Positions 1 to 6,596 of a stretch of DNA of 11,795 bases are shown piece by piece. The DNA is from an uncultured Fretibacterium sp. (lineage in GTDB: Bacteria; Synergistota; Synergistia; Synergistales; Aminobacteriaceae): assembly GCA_937899395.1 (NCBI GenBank), contig CALBPU010000133.1, positions 1 through 11,795 on the forward strand. Reading direction: 5' to 3'. The first letter of the stretch is position 1; the number at the start of each line of letters is the position of its first letter. A program made the position numbers and the translations under genes. Under the pieces are notes generated by a model, which saw only the letters and a program-made list of their open reading frames with translations, was not told where the DNA came from and did no database searches.

Positions 1-2
1 AT

Positions 3-452
3 CATCAAAGGAAATTATCGAGAAAACAAAAAGGCTCGAAAAATTATTTGAAAGAGAAGTACAAGGTGCAGAACATTTACGGCAGAATAAAGCGCAAAAG
101 GCATGAATACATTCAGCAGACAGCACGAAAAATCGTGAATATGAAACCTTCAGTCATAGTGCTTGAAGATTTGAACATACAAGGAATGATGAAAAATCGT
201 CATTTAGCAAGAGCTATAGCAGAACAGAATTTATATTTGCTGCGAATGCTGATTGAACGTAAAGCAGACGAAAACGGAATAAAAATTCAATTTGCTGATA
301 GATTTTATCCAAGTTCAAAAACGTGTTCAAATTGCGGCTATGTGAAAAAGGATTTGAAGCTGTCAGAACGAATATATAAGTGTCCTGAATGCGGAATGAT
401 AATCGACAGGGATTTCAACGCAGCTTTGAACTTAGAGAGATTAGCTGAATAG
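3..452 (+). CDS. tnpB: TnpB, RNA-guided nuclease of IS200/IS605 elements (C-terminal part, 5' end outside window)
   Basis: TnpB proteins are RuvC-type nucleases guided by an RNA (omegaRNA) made from the element's right end; they are the ancestors of Cas12. The frame is open to the left edge. Its first readable residues match the typical TnpB stretch (LSRKQKGSKN) just before the long helix, so the TTG at 48 is not the real start. Visible motifs are RuvC-II (IVLEDLN, catalytic Glu), the FYPSSKTCSNCG block, a zinc ribbon of two CxxC pairs (CSNC and CPEC), and RuvC-III (DRDFNAALNL, catalytic Asp). No frameshift or stop interrupts this half, so the nuclease could be active. The RuvC-I aspartate and the N-terminal recognition domain are not in view. 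The protein ends soon after RuvC-III, and its 3' end leads straight into the predicted omegaRNA. Confidence 0.93.
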   Translation, partial: HQRKLSRKQKGSKNYLKEKYKVQNIYGRIKRKRHEYIQQTARKIVNMKPSVIVLEDLNIQGMMKNRHLARAIAEQNLYLLRMLIERKADENGIKIQFADRFYPSSKTCSNCGYVKKDLKLSERIYKCPECGMIIDRDFNAALNLERLAE

Positions 453-547
453 CCTAACTCTAAGGGGATTCGATGCCCCAGTAATGACTGTGAAGAACTA
501 TACAAACGATACACTGAGAAATCAGAGTATCGGGTTCGATGAAGCAG
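453..547 (+). ncRNA. Putative omegaRNA scaffold / right-end hairpins of the IS element
   Basis: Just 3' of the tnpB stop are two stem-loops. At about 464-477, GGGGAT and AT(G)CCCC form a short stem with one bulged G around a TCG loop. At 507-532, arms CGATAC/GTATCG and CTGA/TCAG are separated by an A-A mismatch and closed by a GAAA tetraloop. This is the place where known TnpB systems encode the guide RNA scaffold, which usually overlaps the 3' end of tnpB and takes its guide from the DNA next to the element. The hairpins are seen directly; the RNA identity and its ends are inferred by analogy. Confidence 0.5.
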
Positions 548-556
548 TAAGGAAAA

Positions 557-562
557 TATAAT
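557..562 (+). promoter_or_regulatory. Candidate -10 box (TATAAT) before the GAF-dxs-tlyA cluster
   Basis: A perfect TATAAT lies directly downstream of the IS right end. No convincing -35 hexamer is present; TTCGAT at 535 is the nearest and lies in the IS tail. If used, transcription would begin near 569. This would make the ATG at 570 nearly leaderless, or give the ATG at 609 a leader of about 40 nt. The region is generally A/T-rich, so chance occurrence is possible. Confidence 0.35.
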
Positions 563-569
563 AAATGTT

Positions 570-1994
570 ATGTATTATTATGTTTTTTGCATCGGTGCAA
601 AATCTCAAATGTCAAAAAATATTAACGAACTTTACAACGAAATAGATTTCCTCGTAAACGGAGGAGCTTTGAAAAGTTTAACGGACTTCCTCAACGAAAA
701 AGGACTTCAGGCTCTCGTCGTTGAAAAAGGAAATCTCAATGTCCTTAACGTTATTGATGCAGCAGGAATTGTTCCCGAACGTTTAACTATTGACGATGAC
801 GTTACGAAAAATTTTTCTTCGGGAGTAGTCAAAGAAGCTTACGAACTTAATTTCTCTGAAGGCTCTGAAGCATGGCCGGGCGTTGTCAGAATTAGGGGTG
901 AACAATGGGAAATTTATATTTTGCTCAAGGATAAAATTTCAAATTCTCAAGAGCTTATTAACGAATTAAAACCTTACGCGGGTTTAATAAGATTGTGGCA
1001 GACATTCAAAAAAATTTCAGATACCGAGAAAAAATTATCCCGTCTTTCTTATATGATTTTGGCAACAAAAAACACTCTCGCTTCAATCTTTGAACCGATG
1101 CCTCTTCAATATTTCGCTTCTTTCCTTTCTGATGTTTTACAGGAAAGTTTATTCCCGAAATCAATCGTAATTTTGAGAGACGAAGGAAATTATTTGACTG
1201 TGTTTAACGGTGAGGCCGATAACATTCCCGAACGTAAAGGTTTATATTCATCTCAAATTCTTCCTCCAACTCCCGTTATAACGAAAAATGATTCGCCTTT
1301 TGAAATTGTTTTGCCCATTGCTGAAGGTAATTCGAGATTATTCTGTTTGATGAAATGGGATGAACTTCCAGACAATCAGACAATGAACTTCCTTGAGCTT
1401 CTCGGAAATTTAGCGGTAAGGGCATTGGCGATTAATAATTTGAGGCAGCAATCACTCCAAGCCGAAGCAAATATTTCGACAGGAGAATTTACGGTCTTAT
1501 CTCTCTCGAATGTCCTCAAAGTTTTAAGGACTTCAGGGGATAAAGCAAAATTTTTCTCACTGCTCGTTGATATTTTCCTTGAACAAAGCAGAATGCAAAA
1601 CTGTTTGTTAGCCTCATGGAATAAATCACGTAAAGGCTACACGATTTCAGAACATCGTACGGGGCATTTCAAAGTTAAATCAGATCCGACTTTAGCACCT
1701 TCACCCGGCGGAGCTGTATCGAACGAAAAAATCAGCGATGCTATTTATGATCTCTCTGAAAAAACTCCCGATTCGATTTTCGTAGGCTGGGGTTTAGCAG
1801 GCTGTCCGTGGAAAGATATTTTGAAATCGTCATCAATGAAATATATTTTCCCGATTTGCGATGATAATTCTTTGGAAGGATTTATTGCTTTGGGTTCAGG
1901 TCAAGGAGGGACAGCGGCTCTCAATCGTTCACAGCTTGCGTCTTTGCAATTAATAGCGCAGTTTGCAGCGTATGAGTTTAGGAGATTTGAATAA
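570..1994 (+). CDS. Uncharacterised protein with tandem GAF-like domains, first gene of the dxs cluster
   Basis: The product is 474 residues from ATG 570, or 461 from the in-frame ATG 609 (MSKNINELYNEIDF). I prefer 609 on protein grounds, since the first 13 residues look non-natural, but neither ATG has a well-placed Shine-Dalgarno site: AAGGAA at 549-554 is 15 nt before 570. There is no signal peptide or membrane segment. Three regions have the alternating helix and strand pattern of GAF-type sensory folds: about 15-145, 165-290 and 320-474. The last two each begin with a hydrophobic helix (FASFLSDVLQESLF; FFSLLVDIFLEQS) and end with a long C-terminal helix (LGNLAVRALAINNL; LQLIAQFAAYEFRRF). 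No kinase, cyclase, phosphodiesterase or DNA-binding domain is attached. A regulatory or scaffold role is a guess. It ends 8 nt before dxs, and AGGAG for dxs overlaps its last codons. The IS element sits immediately upstream and may have replaced its native promoter. Confidence 0.7.
   Translation: MYYYVFCIGAKSQMSKNINELYNEIDFLVNGGALKSLTDFLNEKGLQALVVEKGNLNVLNVIDAAGIVPERLTIDDDVTKNFSSGVVKEAYELNFSEGSEAWPGVVRIRGEQWEIYILLKDKISNSQELINELKPYAGLIRLWQTFKKISDTEKKLSRLSYMILATKNTLASIFEPMPLQYFASFLSDVLQESLFPKSIVILRDEGNYLTVFNGEADNIPERKGLYSSQILPPTPVITKNDSPFEIVLPIAEGNSRLFCLMKWDELPDNQTMNFLELLGNLAVRALAINNLRQQSLQAEANISTGEFTVLSLSNVLKVLRTSGDKAKFFSLLVDIFLEQSRMQNCLLASWNKSRKGYTISEHRTGHFKVKSDPTLAPSPGGAVSNEKISDAIYDLSEKTPDSIFVGWGLAGCPWKDILKSSSMKYIFPICDDNSLEGFIALGSGQGGTAALNRSQLASLQLIAQFAAYEFRRFE
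585..602 (+). other. Perfect 7-bp stem-loop just before the internal ATG at 609
   Basis: TTTTGCA and TGCAAAA pair perfectly around a TCGG loop, ending six bases before the in-frame ATG at 609. No U-run follows on either strand, so it does not look like an intrinsic terminator. It could affect translation initiation at 609, or it may be a coding coincidence if translation starts at 570. Confidence 0.3.
1980..1984 (+). promoter_or_regulatory. Shine-Dalgarno AGGAG for dxs, unusually far from its ATG
   Basis: AGGAG lies inside the end of the upstream gene, 18 nt before the dxs ATG at 2003. This exceeds the optimal 5-10 nt. No nearer ATG, GTG or TTG is in frame before the upstream stop codon in the dxs frame (TGA at 1988-1990). 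Initiation may depend on ribosomes finishing the preceding gene. Confidence 0.4.
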
Positions 1995-2002
1995 TTTTTG
2001 AT

Positions 2003-3805
2003 ATGAAATTCTTAAAGCAAGGTTTTTCACGTGAAGATTTATTGCGGATAGATGAAAAAGATTTGCCCGTGCTTGCCGATGAAGTTCGGGCATTTATTGT
2101 GGACACCGTGACAAAAAACGGAGGTCATTTAGGTTCGTCGTTAGGAGCTGTTGAATTAACTATAGCAATGTTAAGGAAATTCAATCCCCTTAATGACAAA
2201 ATAATTTTTGATGTCGGACATCAATCTTATCCGTACAAAATTTTAACTGACAGGTTTGATAAATTTCATACTTTAAGGTTAAAGGACGGAATATCAGGTT
2301 TTCCCAGAAGGAATGAAAGCCCTTATGACCATTTCAACACAGGGCACAGCAGCACTTCAATTTCGGCGGCTTTAGGTTATGCTAAGGCAAGAGATTTGTT
2401 ACATGAGGACAGGCACGTTATAGCATTCATAGGGGACGCTTCGTTAATTAACGGTCTTGCTCTTGAAGCATTAAATTATATTCACGAAACTAACACGAAA
2501 ATTATTATCATTCTCAACGATAACAGACATTCGATAAGCAATCGTGTAGGAGGTTTCTCTACGGTTTTAGCAGGACTTTCGGCGAATACTTTTTACAGGA
2601 GCATAAAAAATTCAATCCGAAAAAAAGCAGGCGTTAAATACAGCCCGTTCTTTGAAAAATTCCGGGATATTTTCAAATTCATAATGAAACCCAGTAATAT
2701 TTTTGATGAACTTGATATAAATTATTGGGGGCCTTTTGACGGCCATGACATTAAAAACGCAGAAAAGGTTTTGGAGCTTGCGAAAAATTATTACAGACCT
2801 GTTTTATTGCACTTCAACACAATAAAGGGAAAAGGACTTCCTGAGGCTGAAGAAAACCCGACGAAATATCATCAGCTTTCTCCAATGGGTACAAAAAAAT
2901 TACGAACATGGAGTGAAGCAGCTTCAAATATCATTGAAGAATTTGCTGAAAAAGATAACAGGATTATATGTTTCACAGCGGCAATGATAACGGGAGTTAA
3001 ACTCGAAAATTTTGCGAAAAAATTTCCTGAAAGATTTTTTGATGTCGGAATAACTGAAAGCCACATGCTAACAATGGCGGCTGGACTTGCAGCAGGAGGA
3101 ATGAAGCCATGGGTTTTCATTTACTCAACATTTTTGCAAAGGGCAATGGATCAGTTAATGCACGATATAGCATTGCAAAATCTTCCTGTTGTATTAATGG
3201 TTGACAGGGCAGGATTAGCAGGTTCTGACGGCGATACTCATCAGGGACTTTTGGATATTTCGTGGGGCAGGGCAATTCCGAATTTGGAAATTTTTGCTCC
3301 GTCCGATGAAAATTCATTGAGAGAAGCTATGTTATATGCCTCAAAACGTAACGCTCCAACATTAATTCGTTATCCCAGAGGCGCAATACCTGACAAAAAT
3401 TTTGAAACTCTCGAAATCAAAAACGGAATTGCGAAATTATTTGACGGAAGTAAAATCGCTTTGTTAGGTTACGGAGCTTCAGTTAATACGATGTTAGAGA
3501 CAAGGGAACTTGCGCTCGAAAAACCTGCTGTCTATGATGTGAGAAGGATAAAACCTCTTGACCTTGAAACTCTCGATGAAATTTTGAGAAATTACGAAAT
3601 TGTTTGTGTCGTTGAAGAGAGTTACATGGCCGGAGGATTAGGAGAGGCTGTAAGCTCAAGGGCTGCTGAAAAGAATTTCGGTGCTAAAGTTTTAAGGTTC
3701 GGAATTCCTGATGTATGCGTCAAACATGCAACCCAATCCGAACAAAGAGAACTTTACGGTTTAACCGCTGAAAATATTTTGAAACAATGCAGAAATGAAA
3801 GTTAA
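2003..3805 (+). CDS. dxs: 1-deoxy-D-xylulose-5-phosphate synthase
   Basis: DXS condenses pyruvate and glyceraldehyde 3-phosphate to 1-deoxy-D-xylulose 5-phosphate, using thiamine diphosphate; this is the first step of the MEP pathway to isoprenoids. The protein is 600 residues, close to the usual 620, and full length. Motifs in order: GGHLGSS (His42), GHQSYPYK (His73), GHSSTSISAALG (His115), the TPP/Mg motif GDA(144-146) running to LNDN (171-174), and YWGPFDGHD. The transketolase-like domain follows with DVGITESH (catalytic Glu352), IYSTFLQRAMDQ, DRAGLAGSDGDTHQG (His413) and RYPRGA. A transketolase C-terminal domain closes the chain. GDA replaces the commoner GDG; I recall GDA in other DXS proteins, so it should not abolish activity. 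TESH replaces the usual AEQH. Its end overlaps tlyA by 11 nt. Confidence 0.97.
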   Translation: MKFLKQGFSREDLLRIDEKDLPVLADEVRAFIVDTVTKNGGHLGSSLGAVELTIAMLRKFNPLNDKIIFDVGHQSYPYKILTDRFDKFHTLRLKDGISGFPRRNESPYDHFNTGHSSTSISAALGYAKARDLLHEDRHVIAFIGDASLINGLALEALNYIHETNTKIIIILNDNRHSISNRVGGFSTVLAGLSANTFYRSIKNSIRKKAGVKYSPFFEKFRDIFKFIMKPSNIFDELDINYWGPFDGHDIKNAEKVLELAKNYYRPVLLHFNTIKGKGLPEAEENPTKYHQLSPMGTKKLRTWSEAASNIIEEFAEKDNRIICFTAAMITGVKLENFAKKFPERFFDVGITESHMLTMAAGLAAGGMKPWVFIYSTFLQRAMDQLMHDIALQNLPVVLMVDRAGLAGSDGDTHQGLLDISWGRAIPNLEIFAPSDENSLREAMLYASKRNAPTLIRYPRGAIPDKNFETLEIKNGIAKLFDGSKIALLGYGASVNTMLETRELALEKPAVYDVRRIKPLDLETLDEILRNYEIVCVVEESYMAGGLGEAVSSRAAEKNFGAKVLRFGIPDVCVKHATQSEQRELYGLTAENILKQCRNES

Positions 3806-4589
3806 AGAACGCCTTGATAAATTGTTGCCTGAGCTTGGACTTGTTGAAACCCGAAACAAAGCTCAGGCTTTAATCATGGCCGGAAAGGTCAGAGTGAACG
3901 GTCAGGTTGTAACAAAATCGGGCTCAATGTTTGAACATTCCGCAAATATAACTCTTGATGACGTTTCTCAATGGGCAGGAAGAGGAGCGAAAAAATTATT
4001 GCGAGCATTTGAAGTTTTTGACATTGATATTAACGGAAAAATCTGCGCTGATTTCGGAGCTTCAACAGGAGGCTTTACTGATGTTATGTTGTCAAAGGGA
4101 GCTTCAAAAATTTACGCGATTGATGTAGGATACGGGCAATTAATATGGAGGCTTGCGAGCGATTCAAGAGTGATTGTTATGGATAGGACGAACGCGAGAT
4201 ATTTAACTCGTGAAAATTTTCCTGATGTCATAAATTTTGCAGGCTGTGATGTTTCGTTTATATCGTTGAAATTAATTTTGCCTGTAATTGATGAAGTTGT
4301 TGAAGATGAAGCAGTAGTTTTAATCAAACCTCAATTTGAAGCAGGGCGTGAAAAAATTTCAAACGGTGTCATAAAAGATAAAGCAATTCACGTTGAAGTA
4401 CTTGAGAATATTTTGAGCTTTATAAATGACGAAACAAAATTTTCAGTCTTAGGACTAACTCATTCACCGATAAGAGGAGCTGAAGGCAACACGGAATTTT
4501 TATGCCATGTAAAACATAGTGAAACGAAATTGAAGTTTGATATTAATGATATAGTAAATAAAGCACATGAATTTTTTGAGAGAGGTTAA
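3795..4589 (+). CDS. tlyA: TlyA family rRNA (cytidine-2'-O)-methyltransferase / haemolysin-like protein
   Basis: TlyA proteins combine an S4 RNA-binding domain with an FtsJ/RrmJ-type SAM-dependent methyltransferase. In mycobacteria TlyA makes 2'-O-methyl cytidines in 16S and 23S rRNA. The 264 residues match the usual length. The S4 domain spans about 1-60 (RLDKLLPELGLVETRNKAQ, then MAGKVRVNGQVV), and the linker WAGRGAKKL (60-68) corresponds to the family's VSRGGxKL. The SAM site is DFGASTGGFTD (86-96), followed by YAIDVGYGQLIW. The catalytic region includes DRTN (130-133), CDVSFISL and IKPQFEAGRE (Lys178). The start overlaps the dxs stop by 11 nt and has no clear Shine-Dalgarno site, so translation is probably coupled to dxs. 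dxs followed by tlyA is a familiar order in several bacterial groups. The rRNA target here is inferred from the family only. Confidence 0.95.
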   Translation: MKVKERLDKLLPELGLVETRNKAQALIMAGKVRVNGQVVTKSGSMFEHSANITLDDVSQWAGRGAKKLLRAFEVFDIDINGKICADFGASTGGFTDVMLSKGASKIYAIDVGYGQLIWRLASDSRVIVMDRTNARYLTRENFPDVINFAGCDVSFISLKLILPVIDEVVEDEAVVLIKPQFEAGREKISNGVIKDKAIHVEVLENILSFINDETKFSVLGLTHSPIRGAEGNTEFLCHVKHSETKLKFDINDIVNKAHEFFERG

Positions 4590-5931
4590 AAATATTTTGG
4601 GAAGACGATTAACAGAACAAGAAAGATTTTTGAGGCTATGTGCAAAAGGAAGCGTTAAAAAGATTGAAGAGGCGTTAAATTTCGGAGCTGATATAAATGA
4701 ACCTGCTTTAATGCAGAAAGTTAGGATAACTCCTCTTTCAGCTGCGGCCATGTATGAAAACAAAAAAGCAATGGAATTTTTAATAGATAACGGAGCTGAT
4801 TATATTTCTTTATTATTTTCTGCTGTCATATACGATAAAAGAGAATTAGCCGAATTAATTGTAGATTGTGGAGGTGATATTAACGCAAGAGACAGTCAAG
4901 ATCATACAGCTTTGTTATGTGCAGTGAACGAAAATAAAATTGAGCCTCTAAAATGGTTAATAGAGCTTGGAGCAGATGTTAATGTAAAAATGAGTGCAGG
5001 TTATAACGCTCTCACTTATGCTGCATTAATGTTTATGAACGAGGAATTTGAAATTGATCCCGAGATAATAAGAATTTTGGTAAAAGAAGACGCAGATTAT
5101 TCTGACGCAATGTTGTTAGCGGTGCGTGAAAAAAATATAAGGCTTATAACAATTTTGTTGAAAAACGGAGCGAATATTAACAGGAAAAATTCTTTTGGTC
5201 AAAGTCCTTTATATCTCGCAATGTTCGATCTAAAAGAAAACTCTGATGTCTTAATGATAAAATTTTTGGTTAAGTGCAGAGCAGATGTAAATGAAATTTT
5301 TATGTTTGATGATGGAGCCGTAACTACTCCTCTTAATCTTGCTGTATCAATGAACAGACCCGATGTTGCGAAAATACTTTTGGAATATGGAGCTAACCCG
5401 AATTTTCAAGACAATAAAGGAAGAACATCATTAGTATATTCAGTATTAACAGGCAATGAAATTTTAAGAGTGATTTTGTCGCACGGAGCCAATCCGAATA
5501 TCAAAGACATTGAAGGCAGGACAGCTTTAATGTTAGCAGTGATTGACGGAGGAAGTGAAGATGGAATAATAGAGAGCTTAATAGAGTTTGGAGCAGATCC
5601 GAATATTCAAGATAACAAAGGCATGACGGCTTTAATGTGGGCAATAGCGGGAAAAGACAGAAGCTCAGATTTTGTTATGTCGGCATTGATACGCACGGGA
5701 GCATTCAGGGCTAAAGGCTGGGGAGCTTGGTTAGCTCTTGCGGTTCTTTACGCAACTTCAAGACGTGAAGCACAGCTCAACATAATAAAATTCTTAATCG
5801 ACAATGGAGCCGATATTAACATCGAGGATAAAAAAGGAATGAATGCTTTTTCGTACGCAATGTTAAATCTTGATGATGATGTTGCGGAAATTTTGAAGGA
5901 AGCAGAAGCAAAAAATTATTTAGGTAGATAA
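4567..5931 (+). CDS. Ankyrin-repeat protein (about 12-13 repeats)
   Basis: The 454-residue product is almost entirely ankyrin repeats, a helix-turn-helix scaffold for protein binding. Repeats run from about residue 17 to 445. The best-conserved units carry the hallmark pattern G.TAL..A......I...LI..GAD.N..D, for example GRTALMLAV and GADPNIQDNKG near residues 315-350. Others are eroded (YSDAMLLAVREKN) or carry insertions (MNEEFEIDPEI). There is no signal peptide, membrane segment or added domain, so a cytoplasmic role is likely, but the partner is unknown. The ATG at 4567 overlaps tlyA by 23 nt and lacks a ribosome site. An in-frame TTG at 4597 has GAGAGAGG 11 nt upstream and would give a 444-residue protein starting MGRRLTEQERF; I consider this start at least as likely. 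It is the last plus-strand gene of the cluster. Confidence 0.88.
   Translation: MNFLREVKNILGRRLTEQERFLRLCAKGSVKKIEEALNFGADINEPALMQKVRITPLSAAAMYENKKAMEFLIDNGADYISLLFSAVIYDKRELAELIVDCGGDINARDSQDHTALLCAVNENKIEPLKWLIELGADVNVKMSAGYNALTYAALMFMNEEFEIDPEIIRILVKEDADYSDAMLLAVREKNIRLITILLKNGANINRKNSFGQSPLYLAMFDLKENSDVLMIKFLVKCRADVNEIFMFDDGAVTTPLNLAVSMNRPDVAKILLEYGANPNFQDNKGRTSLVYSVLTGNEILRVILSHGANPNIKDIEGRTALMLAVIDGGSEDGIIESLIEFGADPNIQDNKGMTALMWAIAGKDRSSDFVMSALIRTGAFRAKGWGAWLALAVLYATSRREAQLNIIKFLIDNGADINIEDKKGMNAFSYAMLNLDDDVAEILKEAEAKNYLGR
4578..4585 (+). promoter_or_regulatory. Shine-Dalgarno-like GAGAGAGG favouring a TTG start at 4597 for the ankyrin gene
   Basis: The purine-rich GAGAGAGG spans the last codons of tlyA and lies 11 nt before an in-frame TTG. 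The ATG at 4567 has no comparable site upstream. Choosing TTG 4597 also removes the 23-nt overlap, leaving a 7-nt gap after tlyA. Confidence 0.4.
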
Positions 5932-5959
5932 AAATTTTCCGTTACGCTAACTCCTACAG

Positions 5960-5986
5960 GGCGTTGACAGCTAAAGCCTCAACGTC
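5960..5986. other. Stem-loop in the convergent gap between the ankyrin gene and the 151-residue protein
   Basis: CGTTGA (5962-5967) pairs with TCAACG (5979-5984). A G-C and a G-U pair extend the base, and GC/GC closes a TAAA loop after an internal mismatch. Both neighbouring genes end into this 73-nt gap, so a shared transcription stop is expected here. However, neither strand has a proper U-run after the stem, so intrinsic termination is unproven. An adjacent small inverted repeat (GTTA-CGC-TAAC, 5941-5951) makes the gap look like the end of a small mobile element or a decayed structured RNA, but I cannot assign it. Confidence 0.4.
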
Positions 5987-6004
5987 TTAAATAATAGCCT
6001 AAAA

Positions 6005-6460
6005 TTAGTATCCTAGATAACTTCTTGCAAGATTAATTAATTGCTTTTTCTTCCTGAAGAAACTTGCTCTGCTCCACCCCGTTGAACTTAATATAATCGG
6101 CAAAGGATTACGCCCGAAAAAATGCAGCCCTAAAATTTTTATGAAATCCGAATTTAATGACGCTTCTAATGAATATGGGCTTTTAAGGTCTTGAATCATT
6201 CTTGTTAATGGCTCCGTGATACGTTTTAATCTTTCAATTTCTTTTTCAAGCTTCTCGATTTTTTGTACGTACTCTGATACAGGATCTGTAGGTGTTCTGT
6301 CTTTATTACTCTGATAAACCTTTACATAATTTTGAACTTTAACATCTGTTTGCATCCTCAATACTTCTAAATCCCTTTTAAGCACATCAACCCTCGTTAA
6401 ATTTGAAGGATAATCCTGTAAACATTCATTAACAAGCTCAACTATTTCTATATCAGTCAT
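6005..6460 (-). CDS. Small coiled-coil / helix-turn-helix protein, phage ArpU/RinA-like
   Basis: The product has 151 residues. Residues 20-95 are charged and helical, with a coiled-coil-like stretch (VQKIEKLEKEIERLKR, 65-80). The C-terminal 35 residues (LPIILSSTGWSRASFFRKKKQLINLARSYLGY) resemble the terminal helix-turn-helix of phage late-gene activators of the ArpU/RinA/DUF1492 type, which end with a similar 'S.STFYR.KK.....A..LG' pattern. This is a remembered pattern match, not a search result. The start is well supported: AGGAG at 6472-6476 (complement) lies 11 nt before the ATG, with an extended -10 further up. No other phage gene is visible, so it is an orphan, perhaps a prophage remnant or a domesticated regulator. 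It is divergent from the SLC1 carrier gene and could regulate it, but nothing shows that directly. Confidence 0.6.
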   Translation of the reverse strand: MTDIEIVELVNECLQDYPSNLTRVDVLKRDLEVLRMQTDVKVQNYVKVYQSNKDRTPTDPVSEYVQKIEKLEKEIERLKRITEPLTRMIQDLKSPYSLEASLNSDFIKILGLHFFGRNPLPIILSSTGWSRASFFRKKKQLINLARSYLGY

Positions 6461-6506
6461 TAAAAGTAGTTCTCCTAGAATTTTTAAGTTAATAGTGTCT
6501 TAAAAA

Positions 6507-6542
6507 ATTATATCAAAAAGAAATTCAAACGAAAAAATTTTT
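6507..6542 (-). promoter_or_regulatory. Candidate extended -10 promoter with upstream A/T box, for the 151-residue protein gene
   Basis: Read on the minus strand: an AAAAATTTTTT box (6532-6542), a 10-nt spacer plus CTTTTTGA, then TATAAT (complement of 6507-6512). TG followed by one base before TATAAT is an extended -10, which can work without a good -35. The same box, CTTTTTGn stretch and TATAmT recur before ahcY and the DUF4258 gene. Confidence 0.5.
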
Positions 6543-6552
6543 ACTAAAGTAA

Positions 6553-6558
6553 TATAAT
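6553..6558 (+). promoter_or_regulatory. Candidate -10 box (TATAAT) of the SLC1 carrier gene
   Basis: TATAAT lies 38 nt before the carrier ATG and 10 nt after the A6T5 box at 6532-6542. That box also serves the divergent minus-strand promoter. No clear -35 hexamer is present. The sharing of one box by two divergent -10 sites suggests joint control. Confidence 0.45.
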
Positions 6559-6596
6559 AGAACAAAAAATTTTTCAGGAGGCTTTTTAATATTCTC

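Larger units (their letters stand above)
1..547 (+). mobile_element. Right-hand portion of an IS200/IS605-family (tnpB-bearing) element
   Basis: The window opens inside a tnpB reading frame and continues into a structured non-coding tail, the usual arrangement at the right end of IS200/IS605 or IS1341-type elements. The tail holds two hairpins, at about 464-477 and at 507-532. The second has a mismatch part-way up its stem, as subterminal hairpins of this family often do. The exact right boundary cannot be fixed from one copy; 547 is an estimate, just before the A/T-rich leader of the next gene. The left end, and any tnpA (Y1 transposase), lie outside the window. The family assignment is firm because of the TnpB motifs; the boundary is inference. 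Confidence 0.75.

Noticed and set aside
585..602. Hairpin as an intrinsic terminator or attenuator ahead of the GAF-like gene
   Set aside because: The T-run precedes rather than follows the stem on the plus strand, and none follows on the minus strand.
2435..2445. GDA instead of GDG in the DXS thiamine-diphosphate motif as a sign of inactivity
   Set aside because: The rest of the motif (LNDN) and all catalytic residues are present, and I recall GDA in DXS proteins of other phyla. It is probably a natural variant.
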